15,860 nucleotides of DNA, taken from assembly GCA_944381335.1 (NCBI GenBank), contig CALWKT010000051.1:1-15860 (forward strand), written 5' to 3'. Under the pieces are notes generated by a model, which had not been told where the DNA came from, did no database searches, and was given only the letters and a program-made list of their open reading frames with translations. The stretch is from an uncultured Christensenellaceae bacterium. GTDB lineage: Bacteria; Bacillota_A; Clostridia; Christensenellales; UBA3700. Position numbers and translations under genes: made by a program. This document shows, piece by piece, positions 1 through 7,962 of the stretch (its first letter is position 1; each line of letters starts with the position of its first letter).

Positions 1-2354
1 CTGTGTTTGTTCCCCCACAGCAGCATGCCGTCTATCAGTCTGCTGTCGATAAGTCCGCTCGAAATGCCGGTGAGCCCGCGCAGAGGCATGGCTTTCATTC
101 CCTGTGTCAGCATGATCATCGTCGTCATGTCTGCGTCCGGGACCTGCGATTTGATCAGTTTTGGCGCGACTTTTATGATTATCTTGCCGATAAGACAGCA
201 CGAAAAATCGCCGATCGTGGTGTTCTGATTGAATTCTCCGCGCTTGGGCGCGACGTTGGGCGCGATCGATCTGCCGTACAGATTGTGGAACTGACTGTCG
301 TCGATCGTCTCCGAATTCTCTATGTCGTAATATTGCGGGCATATCGTCGCGTAATCGGGAACGGGCTGAACGTCCTTGAAATCGACCTTCACGGTTCCTT
401 CGAGCCTTATGTCGCGAGACGACGAGCCGATGAGAATCGAATATTCTCCTCTGGGCGCGTACCACTTTTCCGTCACCGTGTTGTAGAACGCGAAAGAACG
501 CATATCGAGGTCCATTTTCACCGTCGTGCTTTCGCCTGCCTTCAGGAACACTTTTCTGAAACCTTTCAGTTCTTTGGGCGCTTTGAATACGACAGGGTTT
601 TTGTCGGATACGTATAGCTGGCAGACCTCGGCTCCGTCCCGGCTTCCGGTATTCCTGAGCGTAAAGCTCACGCCGTTTTGAGAGCATTTTAAGTCTGAGT
701 ACTCGAATGTGGTGTAGGAAAGACCGTAACCGAACGGGAACGCGACTTCTTTTTTCGCCGCGTCGTAGTAGCGGTATCCTACGAATATGCTTTCTCTGTA
801 TTCCACGTTGATCGGACCCATCGGGAAGTATTTTGACGCGATAGAATCCTTTTCCGCAAGAGGATAGGTCTCTGCGAGTTTACCGCTCGGGTTGACCTTG
901 CCGAATATTACGTTGTAGATCGCTTCTCCGCCGGCTTCTCCGGGCAGATAAGCGTTGAGAAGTGTGCTTGTGTTTTTAAGCCACGGCATCAGCACGGGAG
1001 AACCGCCCGAAAGCACGAATACGACGTCTTTGCCCAGCCCTTTGAGCGCGCTTACGAGCTTGTCGTGCGCGGCGGGGAGAGACAGGTGGGTGCGGTCGTA
1101 GCCTTCGCTTTCGTAATTGTCGGTGAGCCCTATGAAGCACACGATGGTGCCTTCGAAATTTTTGGCTTTGTTTATCGCTTCGGCATACAGCTTTTCGTCG
1201 TGACCGTTGCCTTTGAGAGTGTAGCCCTCGGCATAGTCGAATTTCTTGCCTTTTGCAGTCAGACAGTCTGTGAAAGACACCAGTCTGTAAGGATTGATGC
1301 GGCTGCTTCCGGATCCCTGATAGCGGCTGTGTTTTGCCAACGCGCCTATGACCAGGATGTCTTTGTTTTCGTCTGCGGGAAGCAGATTTTCGTCGTTTTT
1401 CAGAAGGATTATGCTTTCTTCCGCAACTCGCCTTGCGAGATCGTGCGCGGCGTCGTAATCCGCTTTGTAATCCTTGCGGGCGCTTTCGCATTTGTAAAGA
1501 AGCCTGAGTATCCTTTCAACGACCTTGTCAAGCGCGGCTTCGTCAAGCGTACCTTTTTTTACGGCTTCGACTATGAGTCTGTCGTTTTTGCCGCCGCTCG
1601 CGGGCATTTCCAGGTCCATGCCTGCGCGTATGCCTTCAACGCGGTCGTTGGTAGCGTTCCAGTCGCTGACGACCAGACCTTCAAATCCCCATTCCTTGCG
1701 CAGAACTCCGTCAAGCAGTTTTTCGTTGTCCGAAGCGTACACTCCGTTTATCCTGTTGTAAGACGCCATGACGGTGTACGGCTGTTTCTTGACGCATTCT
1801 TCAAATGCGGGCAGATAGATCTCTCTCAGCGCGCGTTCGTCCACGATGCTGCTGATCGTCATTCTGAGATACTCGTTGTTGTTTGCGCAGAAATGCTTCA
1901 GAGACGTGCCTATGCCGTTGCTCTGAACGCCTTCTATATACGCCGCTCCGAGCTTTCCGGCAAGATAAGGATCTTCAGAAAAATATTCGAAATTTCTGCC
2001 GCAGAGAGGCGAACGTTTTATGTTGACGCCCGGACCGAGAAGTATGTCGACTTTCTGATCAAGACATTGCTTTCCGAGAGCGTCGCCGACTTGCGCGGCG
2101 AGATCAGTGTTCCAGGTCGCGGCAAGGGACACCGCAGGAGGGAAAGCCGTTGCGGGAAAAGAACTTTTCAGCCCTACGTTGTCGTCGTCTTCGTTTTCTT
2201 TGCGCAGACCGTGAGGCCCGTCCGACATGACAAAACTGCCGACGCCGAGTCTAGCGACGGGTTTTGTCGTCCAGAAATCCTTGCCTGAACATAATGAAGC
2301 TTTCTCTTCAAGCGTCATTTGGGAGATGAGTTCTCTGATTTTGTTTTCGTCCAT
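1..2354 (-). CDS. Glycoside hydrolase family 3 beta-glucosidase (C-terminal end cut off by the window)
   Basis: Hydrolyses terminal beta-D-glucosyl (or related) residues from oligosaccharides by a retaining mechanism. The frame is open for 784 codons from the ATG at 2354 to the window edge with no stop. Visible motifs are SDGPHG (44-49), GRNFEYFSEDP (118-128), KHF (152-154) and GLVVSDW, where D230 should be the catalytic nucleophile. YESEGYDR (413-420) should carry the acid/base glutamate. The second alpha/beta domain covers about 310-540, and a fibronectin III-like domain lies around 570-650. A further tail of about 130 residues lies beyond that domain; such tails occur in clostridial GH3 enzymes of 750-850 aa. 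No signal peptide is seen, so it is probably cytoplasmic and acts on imported oligosaccharides. The Shine-Dalgarno is weak: AGGTT lies about 15 bases upstream. Substrate specificity cannot be read from the sequence. Confidence 0.93.
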   Translation of the reverse strand, partial: MDENKIRELISQMTLEEKASLCSGKDFWTTKPVARLGVGSFVMSDGPHGLRKENEDDDNVGLKSSFPATAFPPAVSLAATWNTDLAAQVGDALGKQCLDQKVDILLGPGVNIKRSPLCGRNFEYFSEDPYLAGKLGAAYIEGVQSNGIGTSLKHFCANNNEYLRMTISSIVDERALREIYLPAFEECVKKQPYTVMASYNRINGVYASDNEKLLDGVLRKEWGFEGLVVSDWNATNDRVEGIRAGMDLEMPASGGKNDRLIVEAVKKGTLDEAALDKVVERILRLLYKCESARKDYKADYDAAHDLARRVAEESIILLKNDENLLPADENKDILVIGALAKHSRYQGSGSSRINPYRLVSFTDCLTAKGKKFDYAEGYTLKGNGHDEKLYAEAINKAKNFEGTIVCFIGLTDNYESEGYDRTHLSLPAAHDKLVSALKGLGKDVVFVLSGGSPVLMPWLKNTSTLLNAYLPGEAGGEAIYNVIFGKVNPSGKLAETYPLAEKDSIASKYFPMGPINVEYRESIFVGYRYYDAAKKEVAFPFGYGLSYTTFEYSDLKCSQNGVSFTLRNTGSRDGAEVCQLYVSDKNPVVFKAPKELKGFRKVFLKAGESTTVKMDLDMRSFAFYNTVTEKWYAPRGEYSILIGSSSRDIRLEGTVKVDFKDVQPVPDYATICPQYYDIENSETIDDSQFHNLYGRSIAPNVAPKRGEFNQNTTIGDFSCCLIGKIIIKVAPKLIKSQVPDADMTTMIMLTQGMKAMPLRGLTGISSGLIDSRLIDGMLLWGNKH

Positions 2355-2395
2355 AAAAAAGCCGATTTTAACCTGATTTTTCTTTTATTATAATT

Positions 2396-2424
2396 ATAAT
2401 ATCATTTTTCCGTTGACGTGGCAA
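2396..2424 (-). promoter_or_regulatory. Candidate promoter for the beta-glucosidase
   Basis: On the minus strand TTGCCA (2424-2419) and TATTAT (2401-2396) are 17 bases apart, leaving a leader of about 35 bases before the ATG. A second, overlapping TATAAT lies 3 bases further on, so the exact -10 is uncertain. Confidence 0.5.
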
Positions 2425-2439
2425 GTTATATTTGAAATA

Positions 2440-2523
2440 TCGGACAATAATATTATGATACAAAATCGTGCACTTTGTCCGAAAACATGCGTCTGTACAG
2501 ATCGAGTGTAAGAACTTGTCCGA
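2440..2523. repeat. Three copies of octamer TTGTCCGA in the divergent intergenic region
   Basis: TTGTCCGA occurs at 2475-2482 and 2516-2523 on the plus strand and at 2447-2440 on the minus strand. The first and second copies form an inverted pair and the second and third a direct pair. They lie just upstream of both the beta-glucosidase and guaB promoters, so they could be regulator binding sites. No regulator is identified. Confidence 0.4.
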
Positions 2524-2559
2524 TTTTTGATTTAATGGGTAAAAGGGGCGCTTATTCGT

Positions 2560-2589
2560 TTGACTTTATCCGGCAAAAAGTTCTAAAAT
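2560..2589 (+). promoter_or_regulatory. guaB promoter
   Basis: TTGACT (2560-2565) and TAAAAT (2584-2589) are separated by 18 bases. The transcript would start about 20 bases before the guaB ATG, leaving room only for the AAGGAG ribosome binding site at 2603-2608. Confidence 0.65.
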
Positions 2590-2615
2590 TAGAAAAAGCG
2601 ACAAGGAGATATTAA

Positions 2616-4070
<1,455 letters not shown>

Positions 4071-4100
4071 AAATTTACGGAATAAAAATCAGGCTGATAG

Positions 4101-4130
4101 TGCGTCCGCGTATACGCGGGCGCATTTTTT
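4101..4130 (+). terminator. Rho-independent terminator of guaB
   Basis: A 10-base-pair GC-rich stem (4101-4110 with 4115-4124, one G-T pair) has a TATA loop and is followed by six T (4125-4130). Confidence 0.9.
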
Positions 4131-4360
4131 AACCGGTTGAAAATGCGGCGAAAAATCTGCGTACGCCTTACAATAAATCAATTCGTTAAAATAATACAAA
4201 CCGAGAACGGGGTGTCAAACGCGGGCGGCGTTATTCCTCATAAAAATAAACGTTGCGTTTGCACCATCTGAAGTTGAAAAGAAGGATCGGAAGCCTGTGT
4301 TGTGTCGATCAGAATATGCCTGATCCGTCAGTTAAAAAAATTAAAGATTTTCAGAAAAAA

Positions 4361-4618
4361 TCAGTGCTTGTTTTTCTTGCGACGGTTGTCTGAAAGCATG
4401 CTTGAATCTTCGGGGGTAAAGCTGTCAAGAAGGAGCAATTCGTCTGCGCTGATCTGAAAATAAAGACTCAGCAGTCTCAGGGAATTGTAGTCAGGCAATC
4501 TTCCGGCATTGATCCAGCCGTTTATGGTTGTCAGAGGAATTCCCGTTGATTCGGAAAGTTGAGTCTGTGTAATATTGTTTTCTTTCAATAATTCTTTCAG
4601 TAAATCAGCAAATACCAT
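4361..4618 (-). CDS. Small XRE-family helix-turn-helix regulator
   Basis: A single Cro/CI-type HTH domain of 85 residues. The recognition region is about 17-38 (TQTQLSESTGIPLTTINGW), followed by the conserved LPDYNSLRLLSLYFQISADELL, which closes the five-helix fold. The tail after residue 66 is short, charged and lysine-rich, with no ligand or peptidase domain, so it is probably a simple DNA-binding repressor. It is divergent from the zinc-ribbon membrane protein at 4865. Two nearly identical 14-base palindromes lie between the genes, one just downstream of a candidate XRE -10 box and one touching the -35 of the neighbour. This suggests autorepression and control of the neighbour. No Shine-Dalgarno is visible. 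A TATAAT ends 6 bases before the ATG, so the mRNA could be leaderless. The signal it senses is unknown. Confidence 0.9.
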   Translation of the reverse strand: MVFADLLKELLKENNITQTQLSESTGIPLTTINGWINAGRLPDYNSLRLLSLYFQISADELLLLDSFTPEDSSMLSDNRRKKNKH

Positions 4619-4624
4619 ATTCTA

Positions 4625-4630
4625 ATTATA
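4625..4630 (-). promoter_or_regulatory. Start-proximal -10 box of the XRE gene (possible leaderless transcript)
   Basis: On the minus strand TATAAT (4630-4625) is followed by six bases and then the ATG at 4618. That would put transcription start at or next to the start codon. No good -35 is seen at 16-19 bases, so this promoter would be weak or need activation. Confidence 0.4.
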
Positions 4631-4658
4631 TACGGCTGAAAATGTCTGATTCTATTAG

Positions 4659-4672
4659 TACCTAAAAAGGTA
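4659..4672. promoter_or_regulatory. Operator 1: palindrome TACCTAAAAAGGTA
   Basis: The 5-base arms TACCT and AGGTA are perfectly inverted around four A. It differs from operator 2 (4771) at one central base. It lies about 6 bases downstream of the minus-strand -10 at 4684-4679, where a bound repressor would block XRE transcription. Confidence 0.65.
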
Positions 4673-4678
4673 TATATA

Positions 4679-4708
4679 ATTATATGCTATATATAGTTAT
4701 GATCATAA
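4679..4708 (-). promoter_or_regulatory. Candidate upstream promoter of the XRE gene
   Basis: On the minus strand TTATGA (4708-4703) and TATAAT (4684-4679) are 18 bases apart. Operator 1 overlaps the expected transcription start. The region is very AT-rich, so chance -10 matches are likely. Confidence 0.4.
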
Positions 4709-4770
4709 TTATTAAAACTCTTTAAATGATAGGATATTAATGTATAAAGTAATAAAAAAAATGAATAAAA

Positions 4771-4784
4771 TACCTATAAAGGTA
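4771..4784. promoter_or_regulatory. Operator 2: palindrome TACCTATAAAGGTA
   Basis: It has the same inverted arms as operator 1 with one difference in the centre. It abuts TTGACA at 4785, so a bound repressor would compete with RNA polymerase at the promoter of the zinc-ribbon gene. Confidence 0.65.
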
Positions 4785-4814
4785 TTGACAAAAACCAACC
4801 GGTGGTGATAATAT
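4785..4814 (+). promoter_or_regulatory. Strong promoter of the zinc-ribbon membrane protein gene
   Basis: Consensus TTGACA (4785-4790) and TAATAT (4809-4814) are 18 bases apart. This rules out the in-frame GTG at 4802 as the start, because it lies inside the promoter. Confidence 0.75.
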
Positions 4815-4864
4815 ATACTTGCCTGCAGGGAAAATTAATTAAAGGAGGCAAACAGAGAGATACG

Positions 4865-5203
4865 ATGTATATTATCATTATCTTAGCGGTATTTATTGCG
4901 ATTTTTATTCTTGTCGGTATTATTCAAGCCAAAAAACGCGCAAAGAACACTTCTTGTCAGAAATGCAAGACCAGATACGATTACGATTCGGACGTGAGCT
5001 GGCGAGAGGTTTCAAGGAGAAACGTCAACGGCAACGGAGGCAGTTATTACATTATGTCAAAAGTCGAATTTGATTGTATGTGTCATAAATGTGGTACTGA
5101 GAAAACGTTTACCAAAGATTTTAAAGTGTATTCATATAACGCGCAGAGTGATAAAGCAGAGAGTTACGACCTGGAAACTCTTGTGAAAAAATATTTCGCC
5201 TGA
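4865..5203 (+). CDS. Membrane-anchored zinc-ribbon protein of unknown function
   Basis: 112 residues. Residues 2-22 are a single hydrophobic membrane segment, followed by a basic KKRAK stop. The soluble part begins with CQKC (C31, C34), and a second cysteine cluster, CMCHKC, lies at 71-76. C31, C34, C73 and C76 can form a four-cysteine zinc ribbon with a long insert of strands between the knuckles. The basic flank after the helix suggests the ribbon is cytoplasmic. I do not recognise a named family. The ATG at 4865 is used because the upstream GTG lies within the promoter. An AAAGGAGG lies at 4841-4848, 16 bases before the ATG, which is longer than usual. The gene has its own strong promoter under a palindromic operator and a terminator 5 bases past the stop, so it is the sole likely target of the adjacent XRE regulator. 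Confidence 0.85.
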   Translation: MYIIIILAVFIAIFILVGIIQAKKRAKNTSCQKCKTRYDYDSDVSWREVSRRNVNGNGGSYYIMSKVEFDCMCHKCGTEKTFTKDFKVYSYNAQSDKAESYDLETLVKKYFA

Positions 5204-5207
5204 CGTT

Positions 5208-5235
5208 GACGCCTCCTTTCGGAGGTGTCTTTTTT
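5208..5235 (+). terminator. Rho-independent terminator of the zinc-ribbon gene
   Basis: A 9-base-pair stem (5208-5216 with 5221-5229, one G-T pair) and a TTTC loop are followed by six T. Confidence 0.9.
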
Positions 5236-5281
5236 GTATACCAGAATAATATGAACAAGGTTTAAAGAGGCACATTTCCGT

Positions 5282-5560
5282 CCCGGTGTGACCGGGAGCA
5301 ATAGTCGGCTATCGCAAGTTGATGCTTGCTACGGTCAAAGAAGCTTATAACAGTTACAGGTGTATTGCAAAGCTTTACGTTATATAGTCAGATACAAGAA
5401 GGCTTGAAACCGCATGGCACCATCGCGATAATTTTTTACTCTGTGAGTTGATGATTCTGTGAAGCCGAATAAAAAGACTTTGCTATGTGAAACGATCACT
5501 GTACGCGAAACAAAAAATTGCTCCCTCCACGCGCGAATCTCAGGGCTTGTTCGCATTTTT
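5282..5560 (+). ncRNA. Possible structured RNA segment (no gene seen)
   Basis: No coding frame of note is present. Short perfect inverted repeats are packed together: CCCGGT/ACCGGG (5282-5296), ATAG/CTAT (5301-5312), GCAAG/CTTGC (5314-5329), TATAAC/GTTATA (5346-5384), GGCTT/AAGCC (5401-5466), and a nested ACTC/GAGT. GGGAGCAAT (5294-5302) is perfectly complementary to ATTGCTCCC (5517-5525), which could close a domain of about 230 bases. A weak hairpin GCGAA/TTCGC followed by ATTTTTC near 5533-5560 could terminate it. I match it to no known RNA family, the closing stem competes with the first hairpin, and some repeats are expected by chance. Confidence 0.22.
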
Positions 5561-6315
5561 CTTGTGCACGAGATATACGGTAAATTATAATGAAGAATGA
5601 CTTAAACGTATTTGCCGGGGCGGATGCGGACTGTTAGCAGATGCTTGCGTGGACCTGATCTTCTAAGCTTAATTTACCCGGGCGCGGTAACGTCTTGCTG
5701 TGTAGGGAGAATTTGTCTGTGAGAGTTAATTGTTTAAGATGCGGCGCGTTATCTTTTTGCAGAGCTAAGAAGCTGCCGGGATTACGCGCCGACGTTATGC
5801 CCGGAATGTCGATTTCAGATCAACTCTGCCGGAGATTATTAATTTCTTTATGTTGCGTTCGCCGATCTTTTGCATTCTTTTGAATTCAATTAAAAATTAA
5901 TAATAATTGATAATAATTAATAATACACAATAATAATGCGTTGTGTATATTAATAAAAATTTTGTGACCGGTAGATTTGTGCGGCTGTCCGGTGAAAGAG
6001 TTGTATGCTTTTGCCGGGGATTTCAGCCTCATCGTTACCATGTTGCACGGCATTTTATGCACGGCGGTTTTGCTTCAGGGCTTTTGTCGCGCCGCGGTGA
6101 TTCAGCCGGGGTTTGCTATGACAATATATTGTAGCCGTTCATCGTACTGCCGTTGTTCCGCTTGGCATTTAATGCAGGAAGTCATTTCAGACAGGACTTT
6201 TGTTGCGTGGAAAAGTGTCGCATAGCTTTTACCGTATGACATTATGACTTAACATGATCTCCATCTCGTGTTGTTGCGGCTTCTGATTTTTGTCGACTGA
6301 GACAGTTCTGTTTGA
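5561..6315. other. Intergenic stretch without an intact gene
   Basis: All frames are short and lack both a ribosome binding site and protein-like composition, apart from the zinc-ribbon remnant at 5719-5842. A possible promoter TTGTGC (5562-5567), 18 bases, TATAAT (5586-5591) leads to no gene. The tract 5880-5960 is AT-rich, with ATTAATAAT-like repetition and an inverted repeat ATACACAA/TTGTGTAT. Frames at 5943-6134 and 5977-6225 are open but unconvincing. The region probably contains decayed sequence. Confidence 0.45.
5719..5842 (+). pseudogene. Possible frameshifted small zinc-ribbon gene
   Basis: Reading from the GTG at 5719 gives VRVNCLRCGALSF, a typical opening knuckle (CxxCG). The frame one base ahead, open from 5738, gives RSCRDYAPTLCPECRFQINS and then stops at 5840-5842, a typical closing CPEC knuckle. 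Joined by one shift between about 5750 and 5790, the two halves make a four-cysteine ribbon of about 40 residues. Upstream, GGGAGAATTTGTCT gives a plausible ribosome binding site. No intact copy is present. The pattern could be a coincidence in a cysteine-rich stretch. Confidence 0.3.
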
Positions 6316-6483
6316 ATTTTTTCGCCGCATACTACTTCGGCGTTTATTGTTGCAGTCGGTCTCGCCGTAAATTGCGAGCCGAAGCTCAAGGAGATCTACG
6401 GGGAGAATATTTACGCTGGATTTTATGTCGTATCATTCGGTATTTCTTCGTTTGAGCAGGTGATTTACGTCGGGTCAAGCTGA
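6316..6483 (+). pseudogene. Coding-like fragment without a start codon
   Basis: The frame is open from just after the stop at 6313 to the TGA at 6481 (55 residues). It begins with a hydrophobic stretch (SAFIVAVGLAVN) and continues with CEPKLKEIYGENIYAGFYVV, which has normal protein composition. There is no ATG, GTG or TTG in its first half and no ribosome binding site. It looks like the 3' end of a broken gene, perhaps a membrane protein. I do not recognise the family. Confidence 0.3.
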
Positions 6484-6517
6484 CAGTAAATTGTTGAATA
6501 TATTTTGCGGATTTTAC

Positions 6518-6546
6518 TTGTTTTTACTGTAAAATAATGTTATAAT
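6518..6546 (+). promoter_or_regulatory. Promoter of the DUF7662-like gene
   Basis: TTGTTT (6518-6523) and consensus TATAAT (6541-6546) are 17 bases apart, leaving a leader of about 40 bases before the ATG. Confidence 0.6.
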
Positions 6547-6591
6547 AGTAACCGTTAGAAAAGGCAAGAAAAGATACTATCGGAGGAAGCT

Positions 6592-6984
6592 ATGGCTATT
6601 ACCGTTGAAGAACTTTCAATGCAGATACTCGCGCTCGAGGACAGGCTCGCAAGGCTTGAGGCAATGCTCGAAAAGTCTGCTCCCGTGCAGAAAGCGCCCA
6701 GAGAGAAAGAAGAAGTTTACAACGTCGGAGTGAAGGGAAAATACAGATTTCTGGCGGATTTTCTGCACAACCACGGCGGAGACAGTATAACCATGACTTT
6801 CAAGCAGATAGAAGATCTGATCGGGCAGCCGCTTCCGTCGTCTGCTTACAATCACCGCGCTTATTGGTCTAATACCGACACTCACTCCATTTCAAAAGTG
6901 TGGATGCAGGCAGGGTATATGACCACTTACGTGAATCTTCTCAGCCGCAAGGTCATTTTCGAAAAGAAGCGCAAGTTTGATTGA
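6592..6984 (+). CDS. Coiled-coil protein with a DUF7662-like C-terminal domain
   Basis: 130 residues. Residues 4-28 (VEELSMQILALEDRLARLE) are a leucine-heptad coiled coil likely to mediate oligomerisation. A short charged linker follows. The domain from about 50 to 125 has the pattern KYRFLADFL, ITMTFKQIEDLIGQPLPSSA, HRAYWSN, a later H, WMQAGY and a C-terminal VIFEKK. I associate this pattern with the small domain of unknown function DUF7662, recalled rather than searched. The domain is often seen as a small stand-alone protein with no established biochemical role. GGAGG at 6582-6586 sits 5 bases before the ATG. The gene is monocistronic, with its own promoter and terminator. A nucleic-acid-related role is possible but not shown by the sequence. 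Confidence 0.85.
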   Translation: MAITVEELSMQILALEDRLARLEAMLEKSAPVQKAPREKEEVYNVGVKGKYRFLADFLHNHGGDSITMTFKQIEDLIGQPLPSSAYNHRAYWSNTDTHSISKVWMQAGYMTTYVNLLSRKVIFEKKRKFD

Positions 6985-7007
6985 CGTTTTGACTATGAAA
7001 TAAAATG

Positions 7008-7031
7008 CGACCTCAAAGAGGTCGTTTTTTT
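7008..7031 (+). terminator. Rho-independent terminator of the DUF7662-like gene
   Basis: CGACCTC (7008-7014), loop AAA, and GAGGTCG (7018-7024) form a perfect 7-base-pair stem followed by seven T. On the minus strand the same stem is followed by an ATTTTATT-type tail, so it may also stop transcription coming from the methyltransferase gene. Confidence 0.9.
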
Positions 7032-7151
7032 GCGACGGAGTTGCTGAAAGGGTTTTATGGCGACCGTATTAGTCTTGGTCATTCTGTCAGATGTATATTA
7101 ATAATAAGCGCATTGCGATTGCGGCTTAATAGTACGCGGAAGTGTTGCAGA

Positions 7152-7898
7152 TTATTTAACTTCCCCTATATGAGCGACGGTTAAGACGGGCAGCGTCAGA
7201 TAGCCGCTCACCGAATGTCTTCTGAAGAACAGCATGATCTGCTTTTCGTAATTTTTTCCGCGCACGCTTTCAGGGTCAGGTGCATATGACGAAGAAAAAC
7301 AGCGGTGAATAAAAGCGGTTTCCGAATCAAATGCATGCCATGATTGAAAACGGAAAGAGGTGTATTTTTCAAAAAATCCGTCAACGCCGCTTTCCGGTTT
7401 CGAGCCGCCGGCGAAACCTTTGAAATCGGGGCAACATTTTGCATTTATCCGTTCAAGTTCCCTTATTACTCCGGCGCTTGCGTCGTATGCGTTCCATATA
7501 AGCGCGGCGGTGGGCTTTCCTTTGCTGATGCGTTTACATTCTGCGGCGAATTTTTCGCGGTCGAACCAGTGAAACGACTGCGCTGCGGTTATAAAGTCTA
7601 CGCTTTTGTCGGGAAGAGAGGTATTTTCCGCGCCGGCATGGATGAACACGCATTTATCGAAACCGGAAAGGTATTTTTTCGCTTCACTTAACATATCTTC
7701 ATTGGGTTCGGCGCAAAATACCGCGTTTCCTCTCTCAAGCAGAAGTTTTGAAAATATTCCCGTGCCGGAGCCGACGTCGGCAATGATTGAATCGGGCGAA
7801 ATATAGTCGCGATATAAAAGGTCGATAAGCTCGCCGGGATAGGACGGGCGGGAAGATGCGTACGTTTTTGCTTTTCCGGTGAATTTTTCTTCGTTCAT
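7152..7898 (-). CDS. Class I SAM-dependent methyltransferase
   Basis: 248 residues with a Rossmann-type methyltransferase core. The N-terminal FTGKAKTYASSRPSYP is typical of the small-molecule methyltransferase group with a Methyltransf_11-type domain. The SAM-binding motif I is DVGSGTG (41-47), and the acidic residue after strand 2 is in CAEPNEDML (62-70). Motif III/IV is VDFITAAQSFHWFDREKF (100-117). The C-terminal third is variable and probably binds substrate, which cannot be predicted; a trans-aconitate methyltransferase-like or other carboxyl or hydroxyl acceptor is possible. The start ATG follows AAGGA by 5-6 bases. It lies 64 bases downstream of glyS on the same strand with a hairpin between, so it may be expressed by read-through from glyS. 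Confidence 0.9.
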   Translation of the reverse strand: MNEEKFTGKAKTYASSRPSYPGELIDLLYRDYISPDSIIADVGSGTGIFSKLLLERGNAVFCAEPNEDMLSEAKKYLSGFDKCVFIHAGAENTSLPDKSVDFITAAQSFHWFDREKFAAECKRISKGKPTAALIWNAYDASAGVIRELERINAKCCPDFKGFAGGSKPESGVDGFFEKYTSFRFQSWHAFDSETAFIHRCFSSSYAPDPESVRGKNYEKQIMLFFRRHSVSGYLTLPVLTVAHIGEVK

Positions 7899-7923
7899 TT
7901 AAGTCCTTCGGTTATGCGGTATA

Positions 7924-7951
7924 GAATAAAATACGCGCCTTTCGGCGCGTA
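7924..7951 (-). terminator. Hairpin terminator after glyS
   Basis: TACGCGCC and GGCGCGTA are inverted around a four-base loop (7932-7951). On the minus strand they are followed by ATTTTATT, an imperfect T tail. Termination may be partial, allowing read-through into the methyltransferase gene. Confidence 0.6.
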
Positions 7952-7962
7952 AATTCTTTTTC

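Noticed and set aside
1065..2288. Long plus-strand frame (407 codons) opposite the beta-glucosidase
   Set aside because: It is the antisense shadow of the minus-strand GH3 gene, whose catalytic motifs are clear. The plus-strand peptide is low-complexity and has no ribosome binding site.
4802..4864. GTG start at 4802 giving a 133-residue zinc-ribbon protein
   Set aside because: That GTG lies between the -35 and -10 boxes of the gene's own consensus promoter, so it would not be transcribed. The ATG at 4865 begins directly with the membrane helix.
5943..6225. Two overlapping open frames of 63 and 82 codons in the gene desert
   Set aside because: No ribosome binding site, only TTG-type or poorly placed starts, and compositions rich in scattered Cys/Arg unlike the neighbouring genes. 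Treated as chance frames.
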